Positions 1-11,649 of a stretch of 64,000 bases of DNA are shown here, piece after piece. A program made the position numbers and the translations under genes. The notes under the pieces are model-generated. The model had not been told where the DNA came from and searched no databases. It saw nothing but the letters and a program-made list of their open reading frames with translations. The DNA is from Glycine soja (taxonomy: Eukaryota > Streptophyta > Magnoliopsida > Fabales > Fabaceae). The stretch spans positions 8,935,198 to 8,999,197 of the forward strand of contig NC_041020.1 of the NCBI RefSeq assembly GCF_004193775.1, given 5' to 3'. How positions within the stretch are numbered: position 1 is the stretch's first letter; each line of letters opens with the position of its first letter.

Positions 1-1395
1 AAATATTGGGATAATTTTAGATACATATTCATATATTTAATTTCACAATAAAGAATTAAATTTGAATCTAAAATTAATTATGAATTAAAATAATTGTATG
101 TAGCTTTTGTATTTGATAAAAAAAATACTGAGTTTTGTTATTAACTTCTAAAATAAAAATATTCAAATATAATTTACATCAATATAAAATCAGAGAATCA
201 CAAGATAGTTTGATGATTGCGGGAGAGAAATAAGGATTAAAATGATAAAAAAAAAATGGATTTGAAATCCTTACACTTGCCTAACATACTAATAACTAAC
301 ATTAATTTACTTATCAAAAAACATCATTTTAAAATTAATTTTAATTAAAATAATTTTATTCAAAATCAAATTCGTCAAAGCTCGTCTAAACATTAAATAA
401 AACGGTTCAACGCTTCACATTCAAGCTTTTTGATTTATCTACACATTCGTAGCTAGCCAGTAGCGACGTATAATAAAGACAGGTTGATTTGTAAGGCAGA
501 ATGTCACTATCCAATATAATTATTTTTAACATACTTTTTATTTTCAAGTAAACTGTAAGCGGATCATATTAAATAAAGAGTAACCCCCACTATATATGAA
601 CTCAGATCCACCCCATTTAATAAGATCTACTAGTATATATTTTTTATTTTTCAATAATAAACAACTATGATCTGCTAATGTTTTTCTCAATAATATATAA
701 AACCCATAAACTCAAAATGAGACCCAAGTAAGATTTATAAATACTTCTTCAACATTTGAACATATATATGTAGATTACAGCTATATATGGCACCCGGGAA
801 AATCCTATTTGTTGAAACTATAATTCACTTTTTTTATAAAATTTTTTTGGAGTACCTCCCTATTGAATGTTAAAGAAATCTTTGAAGACATTGAGATCAA
901 TTTACGAGACTAACTTTTTCTAACCGATGTTTTTCTATATACATGGATTTGAAGATTAAATTACAGATCAGATATTTAAGAGACACAATTATTCCTCAAT
1001 CCTTGATACAGTGTTAGATAAACTATAGAAGTCATTTTAATATCTCACAAGTCACATGTGACTCGGTCAAGTCAACTGCCAAAGGTGAAAATGTGCCTTG
1101 CCTTTTCCATTTCTTTGTTAATACAACATATATTATTAACTAAACAACAAATCATGCAAACCCAGATTAAAGGAGGAAACTGTTAAAAGGAAAGATGATT
1201 GTGTGTGTGTTTTGGAATGCAGTGTCACAATTGCAAAACACACACAAATAAGTATAAAACACAAACAACTATGGAGGTTAAAGTAACAATAAGCACTTAC
1301 CAGAGAAATTTGCATGTTCAAGAAGAAAATCAAATCAAAGAGTATTCAATCCTCATGTAGAGTTAAGGAACTCTAACTAGCTAGTTGGTGAGAAG
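1..1395. other. AT-rich intergenic DNA, no gene recognised
   Basis: AT-rich sequence with no open frame of convincing composition and no recognisable protein motif. It lies downstream (3' side) of the minus-strand MIR156 gene, so its right end, roughly 1000-1395, may include the tail of that primary transcript. I could not place a polyadenylation site. Confidence 0.6.
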
Positions 1396-1399
1396 TACA

Positions 1400-1483
1400 T
1401 TGACAGAAGATAGAGAGCACAAAACTGCTCACACACAAAAGCTTTTTTGGGTATGATCACCTGTGCTCTCTATCTTCTGTCAA
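1400..1483 (-). ncRNA. MIR156: miR156/miR157 precursor hairpin
   Basis: Positions 1400-1420 and 1463-1483 form a perfect 21-bp inverted repeat with a 42-nt loop. Each arm read 5' to 3' on its own strand starts TTGACAGAAG and ends GAGAGCAC, which is the miR157-type member of the miR156 family. I prefer the minus strand: there the mature sequence is followed by CAGGTGATCA, resembling the loop side of known precursors, and a promoter lies upstream. Because the arms are exact complements, a plus-strand transcript would carry the same mature 21-mer on its 5' arm. Pairing stops just outside the 21-mer. Confidence 0.93.
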
Positions 1484-1524
1484 CAAACTGTTCAAGATAT
1501 TGTTCACCTCTTCATTCATTCTCT

Positions 1525-1659
1525 CTGCATATATATACACATAAATATAGATAGCAACAAATTATACATAATTAATTAACCTATATTATTCATTTGGATT
1601 AGGATGATATGAACAACCCCACATGGCAGGGAAAAAAAGTAAGGGGATAGAATATATAC
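1525..1659 (-). other. candidate intron in the MIR156 primary transcript
   Basis: The minus strand shows a donor reading AG|GTATAT at 1660/1659 and an acceptor reading TATATGCAG ending at 1525, with an AT-rich body between. The hairpin exon would begin at 1524, about 40 nt before the mature miRNA. Introns in MIR156 primary transcripts are known from other plants; this one is predicted only from splice consensus. Confidence 0.35.
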
Positions 1660-1960
1660 CTAATTAGCAGAAGTTGTTGTTGATGCCCTTCAAGTTTTTT
1701 CGGTCTCAAAGTGAGGAGTTGAGAAGAAAAACAATGACTGAAAACAAGTGTTTTTTTTTCGGAACGGGAGAAGGAAGAAGCCATAAAAAGAGATATTTTG
1801 GCTATGGTAGGAAACAACTTGGAGAAGAATCGGTCAGTGTATAAAAAGTAGTTGAACAATAGATAATGACAATTCCCTGGTGATCGAGATAGGAAAGAGA
1901 ACATTGATTGAAGACTTGTTGAGCAACAAGTGGTTCGTGTTTAATTTCCATGGTGGGTAC

Positions 1961-1968
1961 TATTTATA
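1961..1968 (-). promoter_or_regulatory. TATA box of the MIR156 gene
   Basis: TATAAATA on the minus strand, in the context AGTTATAAATAGTACC. It stands about 480 nt upstream of the hairpin and 57 nt upstream of the first longer ORF, a usual arrangement for a plant polymerase II microRNA gene. Confidence 0.55.
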
Positions 1969-1969
1969 A

Positions 1970-3619
1970 CTTTAGAGAAATGATTAAATTAGTTTATTTT
2001 TCTCTAATTTATTATTTTGTTTTAATTTGCTTTTTTATTTTTTTTGAGTTCATTTTGATCTTTTAATTTTTAAAATTTATTTGGTTTATCTAAATTATAA
2101 GAAATCATATTTTATGACAATTTAAAATTATTATTAAGTAGATTTAAATCATTACAAAATGTATATTTTCCAAAAAATAAATTGATTTTAAAAATTAAAA
2201 AACCAAATTAAAAAAATAAATAACTAAATTAAACCTAAATAATATATTAAAGGTAAAAAAAACTAATTTATCACAGAGGAATTCATACTCTTAGATTTTA
2301 CAAATCTTTACTAACTAAAAGATATAAAAAAAGTGAGATGAGTGATATAAGTAGGTTTAATTATTTGATCTTTTAAAGTATTTTTAAAGTTTAATTTAGT
2401 TTCCTTATTATTAAAAGGTTTAATTAGATTTTTTAATTTTTAAAAATATCAATTAAGTCCTTTTATTTTTAGAAATTTCAATTAGATTCTTTATTTTTTT
2501 TAAATATGATCAATTTGGTTCTATCCTTCTTCCATATGCTCCATTTTTCTAAAAAAATAAGATTAAATTTAATTTTAAATAGGGCTAAATTGAGTTTATT
2601 TATAAAATAAGAGACGTAATTAAAAATTCTAAAAATTAAAGGATTTAATTGAAATACTTTTAAAAAGTATAAAATTTAATTAATTTTTTAATAATAAGAG
2701 GATCTAATTTAAGTTAAAATAAATAAATTAGATGATGAAAATAGTAATTAACTCTTTTAAGTATAACAAAGAGATAAAAATAAATATATTATAAAAAAAT
2801 TCTAAAAGTATGTGTTAAGAATAAACTAACTACGTATTACAGGAATAGAGTAAACTTAATGTGTGGTGTCAACATCTGATTGAGTAAGTAACTACCAGGC
2901 ACCGGCTTTCTGAAGCTTTCTCTTCCTTGATGTAAATGCCCAGTTTCAGCACAAACTAATATACCTGCAAGTTCAAATGATAAAAATTAGATGATAACTA
3001 CTCCCATACAAATAAAACTTAAATTGTTTAATATTTTAGAATGAGATATTTTTAAAAATATTATTTATCAAGTATTTTCTATAAAAATGATATATATGTT
3101 AAAATTTGTTGTGATACAGATAATTAACAATTTATCGATTGTTTATAAAGTTGATTGTAAAAAAAAAGGAGCAATTAATAATGGTTTTTTAGACTCTCGG
3201 ATATGAAAAACAATTGTTAATAAAAAGTTGAAGAGACACTTAGTGAGGGAGAAAGAATGTAAAGTGGTTATAAAATGTCTAAGAAATTGATGTGGCAACA
3301 ATTCGAGAACTTGCATATTTGAGAGTAAAAAGTAAATTTGAATTGTAATCAAATTAAAAAATAATTGATGGTTGTTGGTCAGAATGAAACCAGACTCTAA
3401 TTTCTTAGGTAAACTTCTGGCTTCCGGCCAGTTATATAAATAGAAAATATATAATTAAGAAAAAATCACCAAAATTAACTTACCATTCTTATCAATAAAA
3501 AACTAAATAATCTCACTTAAGAGTAATCAACCATATTTTTTTTTATAGAAATTAGTTAACAACGTCGTTGATAGTTCACATTTTTAACATGATAACCAAA
3601 AACTAAAACAGTAAATCAG
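1970..3619. other. AT-rich spacer, promoter side of MIR156
   Basis: Very AT-rich DNA, with long runs of A or T from about 2000 to 2830. No coding motif, RNA gene or transposon end was recognised. It would contain the distal promoter of the MIR156 gene. Confidence 0.5.
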
Positions 3620-3836
3620 TGTCTCTCTCGATCTCTTATTCAAGAGTGAAAACCCTTTTAATTGTCATACTTTGTTTTTTATTCTTAATGGGTTTCTTGT
3701 AGTATTTTCCTATACCTATTTTTCAAAGTACTGTCTCTCACTCTCTTCTTCAAGAGTGAAAACCACTTTTATCATACTTTTTTTTATTCTTTATGGGTTT
3801 CTTATAGTATTCTCCTATACCTATTTTTCAAAGTAC
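3620..3836. repeat. tandem duplication of about 110 bp
   Basis: Two adjacent copies (3620-3731 and 3732-3836). Both start TGTCTCTC, contain TTCAAGAGTGAAAACC and a poly-T tract, and end CTATTTTTCAAAGTAC. The copies differ by scattered substitutions and small indels, so the duplication is not recent. Confidence 0.8.
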
Positions 3837-3839
3837 CGT

Positions 3840-5780
3840 CAAGCGCTATTACTAAAATAGATTTCCATAAAATATTCCACAAGAAAAATCACATGAAATA
3901 TATATAAGGAAAAACCTCCAAGTAGAATTATTAAATATTAAAAGCATTTTTTTTTATTTAGTTTTAGTGTAATGTGTATTGTTTATTGTTATCATGCTAT
4001 TCATACAAAATGAATTTTGTTAATGATTAATTTTCATTAAAAAATATAGTGTATATTTATTTATTAATAATATGACTATTATTTATTGTATAAAAAAAAT
4101 CATTATATAACATTTCTACCAACAACCAAGCCTTATTCTACTAAGATAGACTACATGGATTACATAAGACATCATTCAACTTGGTTAACTACCAAAGATT
4201 TAGCAATGCCATTTACTTATTTTCCATGGGACCCTCTTGACCAATTTTTCCAAAGTCTTTATTGGCATCCCTTTCCTCCTCTTCCCCGGACCAAACACTA
4301 TATAGTCTATTGGTTTCAATGGTATCAATTATTTGTATATGTTGAAACCACCTTACTTAATTTTGTCATTTTTTTCTCAATTAGCGATCCCCAAATCTCT
4401 CATCATATACAATCATTTTATTTTCTTGTATGTATATAGTCACGCACATCCAACTTCACATTTTCCTTTCTACCACTCCAACCTTTTTCTCTTGTTTCTT
4501 TAAAGTCCACTATCATAAAGTATAACACTCACTTGTTCTATAGTAGTATGATAAAACTTATTCTTGAATTTGATAAATACTTTGTAATTACAAATAATCA
4601 TAATATTTTTCTCTATTTTAGTCATCGATCATACTTGCATTTTATGTGGGACATTTTTATTAATTTTACTATTATTGTGTAACATTGGTCTCCGATATTT
4701 AAACTTACAAGGAGAAATTAAAATTGTATTCGGCCCTCGATCGACAGCTAGTCAACATAAAAATCGCCGATTTAACACATGAGTAAGTTGACATTCCATT
4801 GTATTTAAATTCTTAAATTATTTAAGAATAAGTATTAAAATTTAATAATAAATGAACTAAAAATTAAAAATCATTGTTTGCTATTTTGTTTAAAATCTAT
4901 TTCTATTTCTATGAAATAAAATCGTGTATGCATATGGCTGAATTTTGTTCTTTGTTTTCTCTATTAATTGCTGGTCCACCCAACAAGAAAAGGTCTATGA
5001 TAAAACTAGGAACAGCTTTTTGGTTACAACGCTTCTTTATGATCCCACCACACCACCTTCATTAGGGAAGAAAGCGAGGTAAAAAAAAGTTTAGATCATA
5101 TGTATTCTTATTGCCTTTTTCTTTTCAATGTACTTGAAAGCTTGTCCTTCATTTTGTTGTCTTATCTGAAACTGTCAGTGTTTATTTACTATATCTGCTT
5201 GCTACGTTTCGAATTTGCATTGAACAAGGACGAATAGATAGATATGAATTTGTATTATAAGACTCAGTCCCATTAAAGAATATTAATTAGGGGGTGTTTT
5301 TTTATTAGTAGTAATTAGTAATAAAATAATTATTTATGAGCATAATATTTTCAACGTTTAAACATGTTTTATAAGTTCGAATGAATTTACAAATTTTATT
5401 TTGGTTCTTTAATAAAAAAATTCTTTTGGGTTGAATTTTTAATAAAATAATTTTATTTTTGGTTCTTATTATTTTATTTTAATTTTTTTTCATTTTTGTT
5501 TCAAAAATATGCAGATTATTTATTAGTCTGTATCAAATATTTTTTTAAAGAGATTGATAAAAATGAATAAATTATTATAAGAATTAAAATAAAAAATAAG
5601 TATACTAGAATGAGTAAAACAAAATAACAAGGATAGAAACAAAAATTTTGTTTTACTACAAAGAAAATAAAAAAGTTTGCTAATTTTCTAGCAACCTAAA
5701 ACATATTTAATCCAAATTTTAATATGTTTTTAAAATTTTGTATTTTAACTATATTTTAAAATAACAACATAATATAAGTA
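3840..5780. other. AT-rich spacer, no gene recognised
   Basis: Several frames stay open by chance (for example 4086-4439), but their translations are low-complexity and hydrophobic with no family motif. No promoter or mobile-element boundary could be supported. Confidence 0.5.
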
Positions 5781-5889
5781 TTTGTTAATATACTTCATTA
5801 GATTTTGTCGTTAATAACAATTTTAAGCTAGCTATATAGCAAAAAAAATGATAACTGATAAGCAAAATCTAATGAAGTATATTAACAAA
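5781..5889. repeat. perfect 27-bp inverted repeat (foldback, MITE-like)
   Basis: Arms 5781-5807 and 5863-5889 are exact reverse complements (the outer ends read TTTGTTAATATACTT), with a 55-nt spacer. Pairing stops sharply on both sides. The 109-bp unit could be a small foldback element or a young hairpin locus. No convincing target-site duplication is visible, and no protein is associated. Confidence 0.75.
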
Positions 5890-6189
5890 TTAATATAAAA
5901 TCAGAACCGCTCCATAAAAGTTAATTAATGTTTTTTTTTAAATTAAAAAATGACTTCTTCATCAGAATTTGAGGGATTAAAAAAATACAAATTTTACTGC
6001 AAATATTTAAATAAATCCTATTTTAAAATCAAATTATCTTTTTTTTTTTTTTTAGATTCAAAATACTATGGGAGAAATTTCACTTGCATAACTAAAGTTC
6101 TTGAGTCTCAAAGTGTAAGTCTCGAGGGATTAAAAATAAACGGTCTTGTTAGGTTATGGGTTCCATTTTTAAACCTCTTCTACACCGTT

Positions 6190-8287
6190 TAACTCGGACT
6201 ATTCTAATGTATGGGGTCCATCACCAGTTATTACAATAGGCGGATCTCAATATTATGTATCATTTATCGATGATCATACTATTGTTGGATTTATCTTATG
6301 AAACATCATTATGAAATTTTTTATATTTATCATATGTTTTGTGTTTTGGTTAAAACTCAACAAAATATTGCTATTAAGTATTTTCGATGTGATTTGGGTG
6401 GTGAGTACACTTCTAATAAATTATGTGAATTACTTGTTTTTGATGACACTCTTCATTAGACTTCTTGTACCTACACTCCTCAACATAATAGAGTTGTAGA
6501 AAAAAAACATCGTCATATTGTCAAAATCGTTTGTTCTCTTCTATTGTCTACCTTAGTTCCAAGTGAGTTTTAGGGTGAAGTTGTTCTTGTTGTTGTCCAT
6601 TCTATTAATAGAATCCCATCCTCTGTTACCTCAGGTTTGTCTGCCTTCCAAAAGTTGTATGGTTGTGTTCCTTATTACTCTTCTTTGAAGGTTTTTGGTT
6701 CTACTTATTTTGTTCTTCGTCCACGGGTAGAACGTAGTTGAGTCTTCCTTGGTTATGAAGATGGTAAAAAGGGTTATCGTTACTATGATACTACCACCCA
6801 AAAACTCTATGTTTCCCGTCATGTTGTCTTTCTTGAGCACATACCATTTTATTCACGTTTTCTCTCACAACCCTACAAGGTCTAATCTCACCTACATTGA
6901 TCCTTTTCCCATGGATAGCCATGATCCAAATAACTTTGAGGTTGAGACTTGCTAGGTTGATTGGTACTTCTACGGATCAAGATGTCCCCAAGACTTCCCA
7001 AGAACCTCTTGCAGTTGTTGATCCTCCTCCTCCTCCTTGTTATCCTTCATGTGTTCATAAGTCCACTTAATCACTAGATTGCTTATTCCATTTATTCTAA
7101 TTCTTTTGCTTCTTTCCTAACCATCATTCACAGTTTGTCTAAGCCTTCTTCCTACAAAAAGGTTATTCTTGATCCCCTTTGGCAATAGGCTACGCAAGAG
7201 TAACTTTTTGCCTTACATAAGACAGCTACTTGGGATGTGGTATCTCTTCCTCCAGGAAAACATGCTATTAGCTCTTGTTGGATTTACAAGATCAAAACAA
7301 AGTTTGATGGGTTAGTTGAGCATTACAAAGATCATCTTGTTGATAAAGGGTTTTCTATACAATATGGTATGGATTACGCATAAACTTTTTCCCTAGTTGC
7401 TAAGATGACTACCATTCGAACGCTTATTGTAGTTGCCTCTGTTTGTCAGTGGGATATATTTCAAATGGATATTAAAAATTCATTCTTAAATGGTGATCTC
7501 CAAGAAAAGGTCTACATAATACCTCCTCTAGGTATTTCTCATAATCTAGGGAGGTGTAAGTTAAATAAGCCTCTCTATGGTCTCAAACAAGCTCCACGTG
7601 CTTGGCTTGAGAAGTTCTCCATTATCATTGCATCTCGTGGTTTTCATTCTAGTGATTATGATTCTGCCTTGTTTCTAAAGACCACTCCTCAAGGTCATAT
7701 TATACTCTCCTTATATGTTGATGACATGCTTATCACAGGGGATGATGAGGATGAGATTGCAGAGTTAAAATTACAGATAACAAGATAATATGAGATAAAG
7801 GATTTAGATCTTCTTCATTATTTCTTGGGGATTGAAGTTGCCTATTCTCCAAGAGACCTTTTCTCTTAGTCTAAGTATATTGCCAACATTCTTGAACAAG
7901 TATGTGTTTCTGATACTTGAACAACAAACACTCTTCTTGAGCTCAATGTAAAATATGTCTCCTCTGATGGTGTCCCTTTACCTGATTCCACTTTGTATCG
8001 TACTATGGTTGGCAATTTGGTGTATCTCACTATTACAAGACTTGATATTACCTACGTTATTAGCTAGTTTGTTGTTTCTCCTACTAAAGTGCATTGGCAA
8101 CTATTCTTCATATTCTTAGATATCTTCAACACACTCAATTTTAGGGTTTTCTTTTTCCCTCATCTTCTTCAACATGGCACCATTAATTTTCCTTTGGTTT
8201 CTTCAGCTATGCAAATTATTGACTTGTTCACCAAATCTCATTCTATTAAATGTTTCCATTTTCTGACTGATAAACTCTCGATGCTTT

Positions 8288-8292
<5 letters not shown>
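6190..8292 (+). pseudogene. Ty1/Copia retrotransposon pol remnant (integrase, RT, RNase H)
   Basis: A decayed Copia polyprotein read across several frames. The integrase core is visible near 6205-6300 (VWGPSPV and YYVSFIDDHT) and its later TPQHN-VVEKKHRH block at about 6469-6515. Reverse transcriptase follows: WDVVSLPPGKHAI near 7230, QMDIKNSFLNGDLQEKVY from 7465, KPLYGLKQAPRAW from 7570 and the catalytic YVDDM at 7714-7728. RNase H pieces are seen near 8030-8075 and at 8175-8292 (DLFTKSHSIKCFHFL). Many stops and frameshifts, plus a deletion inside RNase H, make it non-functional. LTRs were not identified at either side. This order (IN before RT) fixes it as Copia rather than gypsy. Confidence 0.92.

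Positions 8293-8324
<32 letters not shown>
8291..8324. repeat. (AT)n microsatellite
   Basis: About 17 AT dinucleotides directly after the end of the Copia RNase H remnant. Confidence 0.95.
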
Positions 8325-8326
<2 letters not shown>

Positions 8327-10430
8327 CTATTTTGTGCCTTGTATTGTATACACTTTACAATTGCTAATGTTATAGAACCTTAGCCTCCTTTCTTCTCTAT
8401 GTTAACACATGCATCCGAGACTAGGATAGGTAATTCAACATGCTCAAATTGATTGACATTGCATTGATCCATGATGGTTAGCTTTTGAAAATTGATTTTT
8501 TCATAAATTAGTTTTTAAAATCTCTAAGCTGCAATTTTGCATCAAGATAATTGATTATACGCTAATATAGTAAACTAAATCGTGGCCCCTGTATCTTAGA
8601 ATTGAGATAGGTTTCCATTTAGTCGACTATCCTTAATGTCTAATCGACTATTTGGGTCTGAAGAGTTTTTTCAAGTAGACTACATGAGAATATAATCGAC
8701 TATCCATTCTTCAGGAAACTTAGGTGATGCAAAGAACAATATAGTCAACTATCTCTATGGCTTAATTAACTATTTTTGTTCTGAGGCTAAAAAAATGAGT
8801 TTTTCAAAGGACCTCGAGTGTGACATCTATTCTCTTATTTTTGCAGTATACTTTTCATTGACAGAACTTTAGGAACTTTGAGTGCCATCACCTTTTGATA
8901 GAAACTCCTTTTTACATTTGGAATCAACGGGTCTTTGCATAGGATCATGAAGAAAAATTGATACTACATAGGAAGTGTTTTCAAATCTTCACAACTTTCA
9001 CTTATCAGGAGAATATTTTCCTTAATCTGTGAATCTTTTCATTTTCATATAGTGGGTTACTCAATTATGTTCATGTAGTGGGTCTTCTACATGTAGGTTT
9101 GTAATTCTTGATTGGTTTTCAAGGGTTAGTGCATTTTTGTATTTGCATGTGAGTTTGGTTGTAACTCCAATATTATAGTGGAAAGATCCAAGTAAGGTTA
9201 TTGTGGATCAATTGGATGTATATTTCTTCGAAACCAAACCACTATAAATTGTGTTTGCATTTTTTCTCGTGCCCTTTAACTCTTTTATTGCATATTGTTT
9301 AAGTTTCTTATCATTTGTGGGTTGATATTTGCTTTGTATCATTGTGTAAAAGTTTAATTGTGTTTAAGAAATTTAAAGGTATTTGCAACACACCTAAATC
9401 TCTTGTTTCAATTAACTGGATTAAATGAAGCAAATTGCAAAAGTTTTCAATTGGGTCTAAAATTGATTTGAAACCAATTCACCCTTTCATTAATTAACTT
9501 AAAATATACATATCTATGTATATGAAAAGTGGCAAGGGGGGTCAAACCCCTAGCCACCCCACTCTCTATCTGTCCTTGGCCACCCCTAGCCCCTTCCGAA
9601 AAATATAAAAAAAATAAAAATTTATGCATAAAATTGAGTTCAACATAAACTCATGATGGTCCAGCTTCAATTGTGCTGTGATGACAAACCTACATACCAT
9701 TTGATCCTACTCCACATGGCAAACATTCTTAAGAAAGATTGTTTAGGCCTAATTTTGAATTCTTTATAAGTTGGGCATGTGAGACATCTATGCACCAACT
9801 TGAAAACAAGTGTTGATAGTTGTATGTGCTTTTATTTTAAATTTCAAGTACAAATTAGATGACATTGACAATTTGTTGGTAAATAAAATTAAAATTTAGG
9901 CAACTAGTTAAGGTAATCAATTTTGGGTTTGCCAATTGAGAAAATTTATTGGGTCTAAGTAAATTCAAAGCCCATTAATGATTTTGGAGACCTTTCTGAA
10001 TTAATTAATTAAATTTAATCAAGCTACGGGCTACTGAAGTTGTTTGACCGAGTCAAAGTAGTTGAAGACATGGCAATAGAAAGGGAGACCTAGAATTAAG
10101 GAACAAGTAGATAATGCTTAACCCTAACATCATGGATTTAGTAGTTGCAATGTAACTAAGAAAGATGATTTTTTTCTATATATACTCAAAATGTAATAGA
10201 TGAAAGGACCTTCAACTCAAATCCAAATCAATTTATATTATCTTTTAGTTATTTTTGCAATTTACAACCTTATCATCTTTATCGTTTGCTTAATTTCCTT
10301 TTATCACTTTAAATTTAGCTTTTTTTGCCACTTCACCTACACCAAGCACTTTTTGGAGCGACTTGGAAATCCATTGTTGGAGAACAAGTTTCCCTCTTCA
10401 ATGCAAATCACTTAATCTTTATTTTGGAAT
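8325..10430. other. intergenic or decayed repeat DNA, no gene recognised
   Basis: No protein motif was found on either strand. The only internal structure noticed is a cluster of TCGACTA-type motifs at 8620-8775, listed separately. Confidence 0.45.
8620..8775. repeat. cluster of TCGACTA motifs
   Basis: Six variants occur in about 155 bp: AGTCGACTAT, TAATCGACTAT (twice), AAGTAGACTAC, TAGTCAACTAT and TAATTAACTAT. Their layout resembles the GTAATCGATTAC clusters at 17.8 and 62 kb but they are more degenerate. Several are palindromic (AGTCGACT). Confidence 0.6.
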
Positions 10431-10432
10431 TA

Positions 10433-10924
10433 TGTTGGAGCTTCTAGTTGATCTAATCAGTTGAATTTCACGCGACAACACAATTTTATGTATTTTTATT
10501 TCAAAATTCAAATAAGGATTCTAGAAAATTTTGGTAAATAAGATTGAGATAAGATTATTTGAATCTAATTTGATCTTATTCTCCCGGGTTTTCTCCTTAT
10601 ATCATCTTTGTATTTATTTTGTGATCAACATGGCTAGGGCCTCTCCTAGAATAACTGCATGTATAAAATCATGTCATTTTCATCGATGCAAAAAAATAAA
10701 GGTAATTTTCTTCACCTATAATTACATGGTACTCATTAAAGTTGTGGCTCTTATCAAATATATTATTTGATTCTATGTAATTAGGGAAATATGTACAACA
10801 AATTAGTATAGGATTATACCCATTATTACTCATTATTTGTTTCCTTATTTGTAAATCTCATTGATTATAAATAAAGGAATATTTTGTGTGGACTAATGAA
10901 CACAAACATTATACAATTTCTTCA
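10433..10924 (+). mobile_element. Copia-type LTR, 3' part (left boundary uncertain)
   Basis: The sequence ends in TTCA immediately before a primer-binding site and carries an LTR-like TATA region (ATTATAAATAAAGG near 10,860). The left edge at TGTTGGAG is a guess. It would be the 5' LTR of the Copia whose gag remnant reappears at 24.1 kb after the CACTA insertion. The matching 3' LTR was not found. Confidence 0.45.
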
Positions 10925-10936
10925 TGGTATCAATGG
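10925..10936 (+). promoter_or_regulatory. primer-binding site complementary to initiator tRNA-Met
   Basis: TGGTATCAATGG directly follows the LTR end CA. The first eight bases match the usual plant Copia primer site TGGTATCAGAGC. Confidence 0.65.
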
Positions 10937-11237
10937 TTTAAGTTTAAGTTTCTTTTAGCACTTTCTTTTTTTCAACATTGTTGCAATTAACATTTGACTG
11001 CCATCAACTATTCCTTTTGCTAGCAAATCCTTACAACTAGAGTCACATTTGACCAATGATGACTCACTACTAAAATAAATGCTTTTTACGACGTACTTTC
11101 AAAGTCGGTCGCAACACGATCGGCTTTGTATTAGGAGCGGTGGCATTTTGGTAAATATTTTACATATTTAAGGACGTTTTCGTTTGGCAAGACAAGGGCA
11201 TTTTTGTAATTATAAAAAAATTCACCGGTGTATCTAT

Positions 11238-11245
11238 TATAAAAG
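11238..11245 (+). promoter_or_regulatory. candidate TATA box near the CACTA left end
   Basis: TATAAAAG about 170 bp inside the CACTA terminus, followed by GC-richer leader-like sequence and a possible donor (TTTCCAG|GTTCGTG near 11,630). It may be the transposon's own promoter; no intact coding region follows. Confidence 0.35.
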
Positions 11246-11649
11246 TGGTCCCGCGCGTCCTTCTCCTTCGTGAGTACGTTTGAACGAAACCTCCCGCGCT
11301 TCTTGTGAGTGAGTTTCTAACCTTCACATCAAACCTTTCCGCGCTACGTTGCTCGTGAGTGAGTTTCTGAGTGAGTTTTTCAGCTTTTGAGAACCCAAAG
11401 GTCATTGCGGGGTGACACTGTTCACGGAGGTAACATCGGCCTTGTTGCATGAAGAGTTGGGTGTGGTGGTTTGAGATATTGTATTTTCGTTGCACTAATA
11501 TTGTCCAATTTTGACTTTTTCAGGAACTTCTATCTTCAGAAACTTCCTCCCTTGGTTGTTCATAGGCTGGGTTGGGACCCCCTAGCTAGTTGTATTTTGC
11601 GACAAGGAGATTTATCGCTTTCCAGGTTCGTGTTCTTTGATGCCTAACT

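Larger units (their letters stand above)
1396..1935 (-). ncRNA. MIR156: primary transcript of a miR156/miR157-family gene (inferred extent)
   Basis: A primary microRNA transcript is inferred on the minus strand. A TATA box at 1961-1968 predicts a start near 1930-1935, and the hairpin at 1400-1483 lies about 450 nt downstream. On the minus strand a good donor (AG|GTATAT, intron starting at 1659) and acceptor (TATGCAG, intron ending at 1525) suggest a 135-nt intron before the hairpin exon. An ORF of 101 codons (1904 down to 1599) would be the first one after the start if the transcript is unspliced; splicing would change its tail. In plants miR156/157 represses SPL transcription factors and controls the juvenile-to-adult transition. 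The hairpin is clear. The transcript ends and the intron are inference. Confidence 0.6.

Noticed and set aside
4086..4439. 117-codon plus-strand ORF in AT-rich spacer
   Set aside because: Composition follows the local AT bias (Tyr, Phe, Ile, His) and no motif is recognisable; likely chance.
11160..11495. 111-codon minus-strand ORF near the CACTA left end
   Set aside because: Arginine- and threonine-rich through local GC content, no motif; the plus strand here looks like an untranslated transposon leader with a TATA box.
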